A DNA stretch of 64,000 bases from Ruminococcaceae bacterium YAD3003 (GTDB lineage: Bacteria > Bacillota > Clostridia > Saccharofermentanales > Saccharofermentanaceae): contig FNPA01000002.1 of the NCBI GenBank assembly GCA_900107185.1, forward strand, positions 62,001 to 126,000. Reading direction: 5' to 3'. Numbering within the stretch: the stretch's first letter is position 1; each line of letters starts with the position of its first letter. Shown here one piece after another: positions 43,142 through 52,409 of this stretch. Position numbers and translations under genes: made by a program. The notes under the pieces are model-generated. The model had not been told where the DNA came from. It saw only the letters and a program-made list of their open reading frames with translations, and ran no database searches.

Positions 43142-45798
43142 GCCGTAAGCATGATGTAAACAAAGAAATAGAAAATGAAGTTTATTGTGGAACGCTGCCT
43201 GTTCTGCCCAAAGAGCGAAAGTATGGTTTTATCGATGCGCTCCTCGTTTTATCGGGATACTGCATCGCAACATGGAGTTATACTCAGGGCTCTTATCTCG
43301 CAACATTAGTTGGATTTAAACAGCTCCTTATCGGAGCATTCCTCGCGGCAATTTTCATGCTGATGGTATATCAGCTGCCGGTAATTATGTCAGTCAGATA
43401 CGGTATAGATATCTGGATATGGCTCAGGAGCGTGTTTGGTCCTAAGGGTAATAAGATAGTTACGATAATTATTATTCTCGTAAACTTCCCGTGGTATGCA
43501 GTGTGTTGCGAACTGTTCGCAGATTCTATGGAAAATCTTCTGGGACTGTTCGGAATTCAACTGTTTAACGGAGCACATCTGATCTTAAGTCTGTCATGTG
43601 TAGTTATAGGTACCATCATCGCCCTTCGAGGTGTAGGCACCATCACATGGACAACACGTATTCTCGTTCCGTTGCTCCTCCTTGTTGGCGTTGCAGTAGT
43701 TGTAGTCGGATTTACGTCCGTTCCTATGGATGTCATCTGGAACTATCAGCCTGAGCTCGCCGGTGATGCTGATAAGACGGTTAACTATGTGCTTAATATC
43801 GAAGCAAACTTTGCATTCGTAATTACGCTTGTCGGAGGAATGGCTGAGGTTCCGCGTCTTGCTAAATCTGAGAAGTCAGGTTATTACGCAGGTGTTTTGG
43901 GACAGGGCGCAGCAGGTTCTTTCTTCGTAGTTGTCGGCGCAGTAATGGCAATCGCTATGCGTTATGTAACAGGTCAGATGGTTGATGACCCCACACTCAT
44001 GATGGCTACTTTATCTGCTCCTATTTTGGGCCTTTCATCTTTGCTCCTCGTTGCTTTCGCGAATATCGGAACACAGGCAGTAGGATCTTACATCTACGGC
44101 GTAATGCTCAAATCAACATTTAAGAAGATCTCTTATAAGACTCTTGTCCTCGTGTTGGGCGTGTATGTAGCGCTCCTCTGTGTATGGGGCAAGATCACCG
44201 AGTATTTCGGAAGCTTCCTGACGATCGGCGCATGCGTATATGCTCCTCTTGCAGCGCTGCTCTTTGTGGATTTCTTCCTTATAAGAAAGCAGAAGCTCGA
44301 TCTTAAGAGTGCATATGAACTGCCCGGCCATAATGCTTACCGGTATTCCAAGGGCTTTAATATCGTCGGCATCATCTGTCTGGCATTAGGATTCTGTTTT
44401 ACTCTTGTTATCTACGATCCTATAAAGGGAATCGTCCACAACAAGTTACTGTTCATGCTGACACCTACGCTGGCATCCTTTATCTTCACGGGAGTCCTTT
44501 ATCTGCTCCTCAGCAAGATTCCCGGAATCCGCCGGTATATTAGAAGAGATACTTATGCCAGCCCTGACAAGAGACCTTTCGACAGGGCAAAGGTACCGCC
44601 GAGACAGAATATCTTCTTCCTGCCTCTGATGTGGCTCCTTTGCAAGATGGCCGTATCTCCTTATAAGCTCAAGATCGATAAGCACAACATGGAAGGCATC
44701 AAGCCGCCGTTCCTGGTCTACGGATCACATAATTCCTTCATGGATTTCTATGTAACACCTCTGGCATTAAATCCATATCGTGCAAATTATATTTCTGAAC
44801 TGGAAGGATTCGAGAATTTCGGTGAATGGATATACCGTCAGGCAGGATGCCTTGGTACACGTAAGTTCATCAATGACCAGTCCTTGATCCGCAACATCGC
44901 AAGAGTAATCAAGCGCGGAGACATCATGGTCATTTATCCCGAGGCGAGATATGCTAACGTCGGTACCAATTCACACCTGACGCCTTCCATTGCAAAGCTC
45001 GCCAAGATGCTCAAGGTTCCTGTCGTAACCCTCAACATGCAGGGCAACTATCTGCAGCAGCCAATATGGAATCTTAAGGAGCGCAAGGGCGCAAGACTTC
45101 ACGCTGACCTTAAGTGCGTGGTAACTGCTGATGAGATTGATAAACTCTCTGTAGATGAGATATTGGGCCGTATCTCCAGGGAACTTACTTACGACGAATA
45201 TAAGTACCAGCTCGAAAACAAGATCGTTATCAACGACGAGTGGAGAGCAGAAGGCCTTCATTACCCGCTCTATAAGTGCAGGAAGTGCGGCAAGGACTTC
45301 GCCATGACTTCATCCGGCAGCAAGATTACCTGCAAGTACTGCGGTGATTCTTATGAGATGGATGAACTGGGCCAGCTGCATTCTTCCTCCGGCGAAGTAA
45401 TCCACATTCCCGACTGGTACGAGTGGCAGAGAGGCTTTGTCCACGAGGAGATCCGTGAAGGCCGTTATAAGCTCGACATTCCGGTCAGGGTAGAGGCACT
45501 GCCTAACGCCGTTAACTTCGTCGACTGCGGTATCGGAAGACTTATTCAGGATAACGAGGGTTTCTCGCTGGAGTTTGATAACTACAGGACAGAGAAGCAC
45601 GAGATACTTAAGTTCCCGGCCAAGTCGATGGTATCGCTCCATACCGAATACGATTACCGTGGTAAGTTCGGACCATGCGTAACGCTGTCCACTTACGATG
45701 ACACGTTCTTTATCTATCCGACCGAGGAGAGCAGGGATGTGTTCAATCCGACAAAGATCCAGTTTGCGACAGAGTTCCTCGGAGGGCTATATAGCTGA
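43138..45798 (+). CDS. NCS1-type permease fused to PlsC acyltransferase and zinc ribbon
   Basis: 886 residues. Residues 1-470 look like an NCS1 nucleobase/cytosine permease with about 12 helices (SGYCIATWSYTQGSYLATL, WIWLRSVFG, NFPWYAVCCELFADS). Residues about 505-700 are a lysophosphatidate-type acyltransferase: HX4D motif at H531 (SHNSFMDF), PEARY at E602 in place of PEGTR, and VVTLNMQGNY. A zinc ribbon follows (C714, C717, C732, C735), then about 140 residues of beta-rich domain. I know of no standard protein with this order. It may acylate a lipid or headgroup brought by the permease part. The frame is continuous, with even codon use throughout, so it is a true fusion rather than a frame error. 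Confidence 0.88.
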   Translation: MSRKHDVNKEIENEVYCGTLPVLPKERKYGFIDALLVLSGYCIATWSYTQGSYLATLVGFKQLLIGAFLAAIFMLMVYQLPVIMSVRYGIDIWIWLRSVFGPKGNKIVTIIIILVNFPWYAVCCELFADSMENLLGLFGIQLFNGAHLILSLSCVVIGTIIALRGVGTITWTTRILVPLLLLVGVAVVVVGFTSVPMDVIWNYQPELAGDADKTVNYVLNIEANFAFVITLVGGMAEVPRLAKSEKSGYYAGVLGQGAAGSFFVVVGAVMAIAMRYVTGQMVDDPTLMMATLSAPILGLSSLLLVAFANIGTQAVGSYIYGVMLKSTFKKISYKTLVLVLGVYVALLCVWGKITEYFGSFLTIGACVYAPLAALLFVDFFLIRKQKLDLKSAYELPGHNAYRYSKGFNIVGIICLALGFCFTLVIYDPIKGIVHNKLLFMLTPTLASFIFTGVLYLLLSKIPGIRRYIRRDTYASPDKRPFDRAKVPPRQNIFFLPLMWLLCKMAVSPYKLKIDKHNMEGIKPPFLVYGSHNSFMDFYVTPLALNPYRANYISELEGFENFGEWIYRQAGCLGTRKFINDQSLIRNIARVIKRGDIMVIYPEARYANVGTNSHLTPSIAKLAKMLKVPVVTLNMQGNYLQQPIWNLKERKGARLHADLKCVVTADEIDKLSVDEILGRISRELTYDEYKYQLENKIVINDEWRAEGLHYPLYKCRKCGKDFAMTSSGSKITCKYCGDSYEMDELGQLHSSSGEVIHIPDWYEWQRGFVHEEIREGRYKLDIPVRVEALPNAVNFVDCGIGRLIQDNEGFSLEFDNYRTEKHEILKFPAKSMVSLHTEYDYRGKFGPCVTLSTYDDTFFIYPTEESRDVFNPTKIQFATEFLGGLYS

Positions 45799-45825
45799 GG
45801 CTTAAATAGTTATAAATGTAATGGA

Positions 45826-46055
45826 TACCCACTAAACAGCTTAATTTGTTAGTTTAGTGGGTATTTTCTTGGCGATGATGAGTTGCGGGCACCCACTAAA
45901 AATGTGTTTTTCGCGGTTTAGTGGGTAATGTTCGTTCTTTCGAGGTTTGAGAGAACCCACTATATGTTCAATTTTCGCGGTTTAGTGGGTACCGTTTAAT
46001 CTTTCTATGCTCGAAAATACCCACTAATTTCGCATTTCCCTTATCCTGGTGGGTA
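45826..46055. repeat. Array B: four palindromic units of 64-bp period
   Basis: TACCCACTAAA-like arms start at 45826, 45890, 45954 and 46018; TTTAGTGGGTA-like arms at 45853, 45917, 45981 and 46045. Each series is spaced exactly 64 bp. Each unit is an 11-bp stem with a 16-nt loop; 26-bp spacers differ. The first unit is followed by TTTTCTT and may end transcription of the permease fusion; the others lack T-runs. The array fills the convergent gap of 318 bp between 45798 and 46117. No coding potential. Confidence 0.92.
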
Positions 46056-46067
46056 AGTCAAAACAAA

Positions 46068-46104
46068 ACCGGCCGAAGCACTATGCTTCAGCCGGTCTTT
46101 ATTT
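46068..46104. terminator. Bidirectional terminator
   Basis: Arms ACCGGCCGAAGCA / TGCTTCAGCCGGT (46068-46080, 46084-46096) with one mismatch; CTTTATTT follows on the plus strand and GTTTTGTTTTG on the minus strand. Shared by the permease fusion and the convergent PlsC gene. Confidence 0.88.
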
Positions 46105-46116
46105 AGTATAAATAAT

Positions 46117-46890
46117 TTACTTTGCTTCGAAATTTGTCTCAGGATCCCAATGGAGGTCTTCCTGCTGGTGCATCCAGGCGGAGAGAGCCTCTGTCATCTT
46201 GTGTGCATCGTTGTCGTAATCTTCTCCGTGGAGAGGTTCGCCGACGTAGATCCTGATCTTACGGCGGTGGAGTCCGTTAAGCGGATGAGGCTTTTTGGAT
46301 GTTCTGGGCCAGATCTGGTAAGCGCCAGCGATGTAGACAGGAACCATGGGAACGCCTGCCTTGATAGCAAGATAAGCAGCGCCGTCCTTCATCTCAGCGA
46401 GTTTACCTGTATGTGATCTGGTGCCTTCAGGGAATACGAAGCAGATATTTCCTTTCTCAACTTCCTTCTTGGCCTTAATGAGACCTCTTACAGGGTTGCC
46501 GTAACGGTCAACTGCGATACCTCTGCCGACTCTCATGATCAGACGGCCGAGTTTACCGTGGTTGGTCTCGAGGTCGGAAGCTGCGAGGCAGCACATCCAT
46601 TTGAAGTGTCCCTTAGGAAGATAATCGATAATAAGAACGCCGTCGGGGTAACTCTGGTGGTTAGATGCGACAACGTAAGGGTTGTTCTTAGGGAAATTCT
46701 CTCTGCCGATACATTTCATGTCGCAGAGGATATGTGTTAAGAGAAGGAACCCGTTTTTGGCTACAACGTCCCAAAAACCTCTTTTGGTAGGGTACTTCTC
46801 GTCCAGATGCTTATGATGATCGGCCTTTGACATAGCAGGCTCAGAAGCCTGTTTTACTGTATCTTCGGTCTTAATATTCTCTTCAGACAT
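46117..46890 (-). CDS. 1-acylglycerol-3-phosphate acyltransferase family protein (PlsC)
   Basis: 257 residues. Hydrophilic N-terminal 35 residues, then a PlsC domain with HX4D (NHQSYPDG), the FPEGTRS motif and VPMVPVYIAGAY. It esterifies lysophosphatidate or a related lipid with a second fatty acid. The start is the ATG at 46890 after AGGAGA; an upstream start 12 codons earlier lacks a site. Divergent from an acyl-CoA synthetase gene, consistent with a fatty-acid activation and use module. Distinct from the PlsC domain of the preceding fusion (PEGTR against PEARY). Confidence 0.92.
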   Translation of the reverse strand: MSEENIKTEDTVKQASEPAMSKADHHKHLDEKYPTKRGFWDVVAKNGFLLLTHILCDMKCIGRENFPKNNPYVVASNHQSYPDGVLIIDYLPKGHFKWMCCLAASDLETNHGKLGRLIMRVGRGIAVDRYGNPVRGLIKAKKEVEKGNICFVFPEGTRSHTGKLAEMKDGAAYLAIKAGVPMVPVYIAGAYQIWPRTSKKPHPLNGLHRRKIRIYVGEPLHGEDYDNDAHKMTEALSAWMHQQEDLHWDPETNFEAK

Positions 46891-47045
46891 ATAATCTCCT
46901 GAATAACTTCTGTCATAAATACGCACATAATATAACTCAAAAAAGGCATTTTAGCGAATTATTGTAATTTTATTCTCAAATATGTTATATTTTCAGTTGC
47001 GTTTGTCTTTCTCATAAAGGAAGGCAGGGCATATGGAGGTAATAT

Positions 47046-48914
47046 ATGAATCCTGTTCAGGGTACGCCGGTTTATACAGCTGAGAAATTTACTGACTTAA
47101 GAGAACTGGTTGTTCGTACTTGTTCCAAATACTCTGAGCTTGACGCTTTTATTTTCAGACGTTCACCTAAACTGTCTGAGATCCACAGAAGCTTTTATGA
47201 GTACGGCAATGACATTAAGGGTCTTGCCACATATATCCTTAATAGTAAATATGCAGGACAGCGCCTCGCCGTAGTTGGTGAGAATGCTTATGAGTGGTTT
47301 GTTTCTTATAATGCGATTCTCTCATCTTCTGCCGTAGGTGTTCCTCTTGACAGACTTCTTCCTGAGGACGAGCTCATCCAGCTCCTTCAGAGATCCAAAT
47401 CCCGTGTAATCTTCTATCACCACAAGCACCACAAGATGATGCTTTCTATTGCTGAGAAGATTAAGAAGGGTGAATTGGATATTCCTCTTGATAAGTTTGT
47501 TATTTTTTATAAGGATGGTCTCACAGGTAAGACACCTGATGATACATGGCCTGAGGATGATGAGCGTTTTGCTGATATCTATGACCTGATCAAGGAAGGT
47601 AATTTCCTTGTTGAAGCTGGTGATACGAAGTTCGAAGACACACCTATCGATGTAAATGAGGCTAAGATCATTCTCTTTACATCAGGTACGACATCCATGA
47701 GTAAGGGCGTTTTGCTCTCACACAACAATATTGTTTCCAACGTTCACTCTATTTCACAGACTCTTGATGTAAGAAAAGGCGACAGAGCATTCTCTATCCT
47801 TCCTTTGCATCATACTTTCGAGAATACCTGTGACTTCTTTATCCTCTCATGCGGTGCCTGCATCTGCATGTGCGACGGATTGAGATATATCGTTAAGAAT
47901 ATGGAAGAATGGAAGCCGGATGTTTGTATCTCGGTTCCTCTCCTTTTCGAGAACATCTACTCCAAGATCGAGGACGGAATCAAGGCATCCGGCAAGGAGC
48001 GTATTATCGCCATTGCCAGACCTGTTACGAGATTTCTCAAAAAGTGCGGTTTGGATGTAAGACGTAATGTTTTCAAGGATATCCTTGATAAACTCGGCGG
48101 TAATTTCCGTATGATCGTTATTGGCGGTGCCGGTATCGACAAGAAGTATATTGATGCATTTACAGACTTTGGTCTCCAGTTCTTTATGGGTTACGGTCTC
48201 ACAGAGACATCACCGGTTATTTCAGTTAACACTGAAGTTTGTGATGTCCATGGTTCAGTCGGCCGTCCTATGGCAGGCATTACTGTAGCCATTGATGCTG
48301 AAGGCAAGGGGCCTAAGGCTGTTGGTGAGATCCTTACAAAATCTGACTGTGTCATGCTCGGATACTACGAGAATGAAGAAGCTACTAAAGATGCAATCGA
48401 TGAAGACGGTTGGTTCCATACAGGCGACATGGGTTACATCGATAAGACAGGTTCTATTCACATCACGGGCCGTGTTAAGTCAATGATCGTTCTTACAAAC
48501 GGTAAGAAGGCTTTCCCTGAAGAAATCGAAGCAGTTGTTACTGAGATCAAGGGTGTATCCGAAGCTTTCGTCTGGGGTAACAAGAATGACCGTGAAGCTA
48601 TCGATATCTGCGCTAAGCTTCTTATCAACCGTAAGGTTATCGGTCAGGAACTCGGCATGCAGACTGAGCCTGATGACAGCCAGGTAGAGATGTATCTCAG
48701 CGACAAGATGCACGAGGCTAACCACAAGATGCCTCAGTATAAGATCGTAAGAAACTATGTATTCTCCGAAGAAGAGATGATCAAGACAACGACACTTAAG
48801 ATTAAGCGTCCCAAGGAGCAGGAACATATCGAATCCCGTCTTGCCGAGCTCGGACATACAATGTATGACATGAACGGTAAGAACTTCGATAAGATGATCA
48901 AGTCAAACCCTTAA
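47046..48914 (+). CDS. Long-chain acyl-CoA synthetase (AMP-forming)
   Basis: 622 residues. AMP-binding motif ILFTSGTTSMSKGVLLSH, A5 motif GYGLTETSPVISVN and A8 GWFHTGDMGYID then GRVKSMIVLTNGKKAFPEEIE. It activates a fatty acid to acyl-AMP and acyl-CoA, or loads an acyl carrier protein. GGAGGT site 7 bp before the ATG. Divergent from plsC. Its C-terminal extension after residue 530 (MQTEPDDSQVEMYL...) is a little longer than usual. Substrate chain length cannot be read from sequence. Confidence 0.92.
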   Translation: MNPVQGTPVYTAEKFTDLRELVVRTCSKYSELDAFIFRRSPKLSEIHRSFYEYGNDIKGLATYILNSKYAGQRLAVVGENAYEWFVSYNAILSSSAVGVPLDRLLPEDELIQLLQRSKSRVIFYHHKHHKMMLSIAEKIKKGELDIPLDKFVIFYKDGLTGKTPDDTWPEDDERFADIYDLIKEGNFLVEAGDTKFEDTPIDVNEAKIILFTSGTTSMSKGVLLSHNNIVSNVHSISQTLDVRKGDRAFSILPLHHTFENTCDFFILSCGACICMCDGLRYIVKNMEEWKPDVCISVPLLFENIYSKIEDGIKASGKERIIAIARPVTRFLKKCGLDVRRNVFKDILDKLGGNFRMIVIGGAGIDKKYIDAFTDFGLQFFMGYGLTETSPVISVNTEVCDVHGSVGRPMAGITVAIDAEGKGPKAVGEILTKSDCVMLGYYENEEATKDAIDEDGWFHTGDMGYIDKTGSIHITGRVKSMIVLTNGKKAFPEEIEAVVTEIKGVSEAFVWGNKNDREAIDICAKLLINRKVIGQELGMQTEPDDSQVEMYLSDKMHEANHKMPQYKIVRNYVFSEEEMIKTTTLKIKRPKEQEHIESRLAELGHTMYDMNGKNFDKMIKSNP

Positions 48915-48920
48915 CAGACC

Positions 48921-49640
48921 ATGTCTTCTGTCCGCAAGATCACTCTGGGCAACCGGGAAATCTCAATAGAATTCGAACGCAAGAGAGTAAGGAACATTAA
49001 CGTGCGCGTGCGCCGTGACGGTTCCTTATATTGCTCTCTGCCTTATTATGCTTCAGTAAAAGAAGCCGAGGCTTTCATTGTCTCGAAGCAGGATTATCTT
49101 CTAAAGGCAATTGATAATGTAACAGGTGAAGAGAAGGCGAAGAGCCTGTCCAGACAATACATAGACGGTGAGACTTTTCTTGTGCTTGGAAAGCAGATGA
49201 CTTTGCACGTCGTTAAGGGCGCTAAAAACATTTGCCGCGCTGAGAACGGCATCATTACTTTGGAAGTAACCGATCCTGATAATTTCCGCTCGAAATATAT
49301 GACATATGAGAAGTGGAGAAGATCGGTTATCAGAAGTGTCATCGTGAATTATTGCAACGAGATATACCCATTATTTGAACGCCGCGGAGTTAAGCCGCCC
49401 AGGAAAGTCACGCTTGGCGAATACAAATCATTCTGGGGTGAATGCTTTTCCAAAAGAGGCGAACTCAAATTCAGCTACAGACTATTCGAGAAAGACTTAG
49501 AGCTCATAAGATATGTTGTTGTCCACGAATTTGCACATTTCATTGAGCCCAATCATTCGAGCAGATTCTGGGATGTAGTAAGAGAGATTGTCCCTGATTA
49601 CAAAGAACTGAGAAAACGTTTAAACAGTAACGCTTCTTGA
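48921..49640 (+). CDS. YgjP-like zinc metallopeptidase (DUF45)
   Basis: 239 residues. An N-terminal beta-rich part (RVRRDGSLYCSLPYYASVKEAEAFI) precedes the zinc site HEFAH-x5-H in VVVHEFAHFIEPNHSSRFW, with the family lead-in LGEYKSFWGECFSKRGELKFSYRL. The fold is M48/SprT-like; YgjP proteins are often near helicases or nucleases, and their substrate is uncertain. It begins 6 bp after the acyl-CoA synthetase with no good Shine-Dalgarno, suggesting translational coupling. Its stop is 2 bp from the stop of the convergent gene, with no terminator visible. Confidence 0.9.
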   Translation: MSSVRKITLGNREISIEFERKRVRNINVRVRRDGSLYCSLPYYASVKEAEAFIVSKQDYLLKAIDNVTGEEKAKSLSRQYIDGETFLVLGKQMTLHVVKGAKNICRAENGIITLEVTDPDNFRSKYMTYEKWRRSVIRSVIVNYCNEIYPLFERRGVKPPRKVTLGEYKSFWGECFSKRGELKFSYRLFEKDLELIRYVVVHEFAHFIEPNHSSRFWDVVREIVPDYKELRKRLNSNAS

Positions 49641-49642
49641 AT

Positions 49643-51358
49643 TCAGACAGTTTTTTTTGAGTTAACCTGCAACAGACTTACCATACCAAACAGAACTGCT
49701 AACAGGGATGTAACACATGCCTTGTTAGTGAACCAGAAATGGATCATTGAGTGATTCGTCGCGAAAGCATACCAAATAGCAGGCATCAGTCCGGCAATTA
49801 CAAACGGGAGCAGGATGATCAGTGATTCAGACATTGAAATCTTTCTGTTCTTTAAGAATCTGAAGCAGAGGTATGCGATCAACAAGACAACCAGAATGGT
49901 AACAGGTGTAAATGAGAATGCACCGTAGTTTCTGATTTCAGTTGCATAGAGGCTGAATTTCTCACCGTCATCAGATACTGAAGATGTTCTGATAGCAAAG
50001 AAAGACATCGCTACAGAGAATTCGTTTCGGCCGTTTACTATTGATGCTGCAGCCCATTTCAGGACCCACATTCCGCCAAATCCGACGCCCCAGCAGATAG
50101 CATTTCTTACACTTTGCGAGATCTTTCTTTCGAGCGTTTCATCCTCAGAGAGTAAAAGGAAGAATACGATCGGCACACCGAAAGTGGATATCGGATAAGT
50201 GAGCAGATCGAAGAAAGCGGTCATGATTCCTATCCATAAGAAAACGATAGATGAATGCTTCTGCCTTGTTTCTTTTTTCATCAGCAACAAAGCGATAGAG
50301 CCGAGCGTGAATACGTAGAAGCAGGCAGAGAACTGGATTGATTTTGCCAGAGCAATCGGCATCATCATAAGGAATGACAATGCGTAAGGAATAATGGCCT
50401 TCCTGAATTTGTTCTTAAACAAAAGGAAACAGGTAAGAAGCACCAATATTGCCTGGACAACTCCGTTAATGATGCGGATAGTGCCATAGTTGAAAAACAT
50501 CAGCAGGGGCTTCATCAGAATAAGGAATCCGTGCCAGTATCTGGTATAAGGAACCGAACCGTCGAATCTCTCTCCAAAGTAATAGTGGCTTACGATTACA
50601 TCGATTGAATCTTCTTCACCGACAAGGGGCCTCGGAACATTCATTGCATCCTTGATAGGTGACTCAACTCTTGGACTCGCAGCCTCAAGGACAATGACTG
50701 AATCTGTCCAGTTATCAAGAGTGCTCGTAGCGTAACCGGTTAATTCAGGATAAGAACCCTCCTGGTAAAAAATGAGAGTTGATTTGCCGACGTTTCTGTC
50801 GATCTTATTGATCGGCAGCAGATATACTGCGTAGAGTATGCCGGTCGCGAGGATGCATCCGATTACAAGGTTTGCAACAATGATTGCGAAAGATCTGAAA
50901 AAAGACTTCGCAGATAAACCTTTTACCAGTTCAGACCAGATGCGCTTAATACTGACAGGTTTCAGGTTTTTAACGATATAAGGAATCAGTCCGAAAAAAG
51001 TTACGGCAAACGGGAGACTGATAATGAGGACTAAGACGCTGATTACTATAAGGCCCTGTGAGTAGTCAGGGAAGATCCTTGTTACAAGTGTTCTTACTGT
51101 GTCTTCTGATGAGATCCATGTTCCGTAGAAGGAATAAGCAGCATAGGCACTTAACAGTAATCCTAAGACTATAGAAACCGCTATAACAATCTTGTTCAAT
51201 TTTAGTTTCTTAGAACTCAGGATAATGAATTGGGCAAAGCCCAAAAATGCTCCTGCAAGACATGAAAAGATAAGAGACGAATTAACACATTCGCTCAGTG
51301 AGAAGAACAGGGCAATACCTGAGATGATATTGATGATATACAGAATCTTTTTGGGCAT
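49643..51358 (-). CDS. Polytopic membrane protein, possible GT-C-type glycosyltransferase
   Basis: 571 residues with about 12 hydrophobic helices and one sizeable extracytoplasmic loop (about 195-285, ELTGYATSTLDNWTDSVIVLE to ERFDGSVPYTRYWHG). Integral proteins of this shape next to a polyprenyl-phosphate glycosyltransferase resemble the serotype-conversion (GtrII/Gtr-specific) enzymes that transfer a sugar from undecaprenyl phosphate to a surface polymer. The loop Asp/Glu residues are candidates for catalysis. No clear family match; the functional reading rests on context. It starts 2 bp after the GT2 gene's stop. Confidence 0.7.
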   Translation of the reverse strand: MPKKILYIINIISGIALFFSLSECVNSSLIFSCLAGAFLGFAQFIILSSKKLKLNKIVIAVSIVLGLLLSAYAAYSFYGTWISSEDTVRTLVTRIFPDYSQGLIVISVLVLIISLPFAVTFFGLIPYIVKNLKPVSIKRIWSELVKGLSAKSFFRSFAIIVANLVIGCILATGILYAVYLLPINKIDRNVGKSTLIFYQEGSYPELTGYATSTLDNWTDSVIVLEAASPRVESPIKDAMNVPRPLVGEEDSIDVIVSHYYFGERFDGSVPYTRYWHGFLILMKPLLMFFNYGTIRIINGVVQAILVLLTCFLLFKNKFRKAIIPYALSFLMMMPIALAKSIQFSACFYVFTLGSIALLLMKKETRQKHSSIVFLWIGIMTAFFDLLTYPISTFGVPIVFFLLLSEDETLERKISQSVRNAICWGVGFGGMWVLKWAAASIVNGRNEFSVAMSFFAIRTSSVSDDGEKFSLYATEIRNYGAFSFTPVTILVVLLIAYLCFRFLKNRKISMSESLIILLPFVIAGLMPAIWYAFATNHSMIHFWFTNKACVTSLLAVLFGMVSLLQVNSKKTV

Positions 51359-51360
51359 CG

Positions 51361-52305
51361 TTAATTCCTGCCCAGCTTTCTGTTATACATATCTTCAGTC
51401 ACCTGAAGTCTGAATTCAAAAGCCTGTTTGTCTTTGTGGATCATTGTCTGCAGAATAAGGCCTGCTGTGAATGACAGGAAAGATGCAATGACAACGAAGC
51501 CGCAAACGATCAGGGTAGGGAATCTCAAAACGAGTCCTGTATTGATGTACTCAATGAGGACAGGAATAAAGAATCCTGTTGCAATGAGCAATCCGATAAG
51601 AGACATGAGTCCAAAGAATTCCAAAGGTTTGTAGTTCTTATAAAGATTAAAAATAGTCTTAAGAACCTTGCTGCCATCAGAGAAAGTATTAAGTTTGGAT
51701 TCACTGCCTTCAGGTCTGTCACGATATTGGATAACAACATTTTTGATATACATGTTCTTATCGATAGCGTGAATTGTCATTTCGGTCTCGATCTCAAACC
51801 CCTGAGATAAAACAGGGAATGTCTTTGCGAATCTGAAACTGAATGCCCGAAGACCAGTCATGATGTCCTTGATCTTCGTCTTATAAATCGTGTTAATGAA
51901 AAATCTTGTGATGGAATTTCCGACATTATGGAAAGGTCTCTTGTTCTCCTGGAAATAAGTGGATGAGAGTCTGTCGCCGATAACCATATCAGCCTGGTTA
52001 TTGAGGACTTCAGCTACCAGTTCAGGACCTGATTCGGCAGGGTATGTGTCATCACCGTCGACCATGACATAACATTCTGCATCGATCTCACGGAACATTC
52101 TCCTGATAACATTTCCTTTGCCTTGCATATGTTCATATCTGACAACGGCACCGGCCTCTTTGGCTATTTCTGCTGTACCGTCACTGGAATTGTTGTCGTA
52201 AACGTAAATTACTGCCTCAGGGAGAGACTGTTTCCAATCGAGAACTACCTTTCTGATTGTCTGGCTCTCGTTATAGCAAGGAATTAAAACTGCAATCTTA
52301 TCCAT
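51361..52305 (-). CDS. Family 2 polyprenyl-phosphate glycosyltransferase (GtrB/DPM1-like)
   Basis: 314 residues. GT2 catalytic domain (VLIPCYNESQTIRKVV, YDNNSSDGTAEIA, DGDDTYPAE as the DxD region, MTGLRAFSFRFAKTFP) and two C-terminal helices (about 235-260 and 270-295). Such enzymes move a sugar from a nucleotide donor to undecaprenyl phosphate on the inner face of the membrane. The start is the ATG at 52305 with TTGAGGCG upstream; a TTG start four codons earlier is less likely. Paired with the following polytopic protein, it suggests a two-gene surface-glycosylation unit. No GtrA flippase is present in the window. Confidence 0.88.
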   Translation of the reverse strand: MDKIAVLIPCYNESQTIRKVVLDWKQSLPEAVIYVYDNNSSDGTAEIAKEAGAVVRYEHMQGKGNVIRRMFREIDAECYVMVDGDDTYPAESGPELVAEVLNNQADMVIGDRLSSTYFQENKRPFHNVGNSITRFFINTIYKTKIKDIMTGLRAFSFRFAKTFPVLSQGFEIETEMTIHAIDKNMYIKNVVIQYRDRPEGSESKLNTFSDGSKVLKTIFNLYKNYKPLEFFGLMSLIGLLIATGFFIPVLIEYINTGLVLRFPTLIVCGFVVIASFLSFTAGLILQTMIHKDKQAFEFRLQVTEDMYNRKLGRN

Positions 52306-52409
52306 TTCACGCCTCAAAGAATATAATTAAGAAGTATAACATATAAGCACGATTTCTTATATTTTGTTATAATTTATTTTTGAGAAAAGGCTGTCAGGAG
52401 GCATCACTT

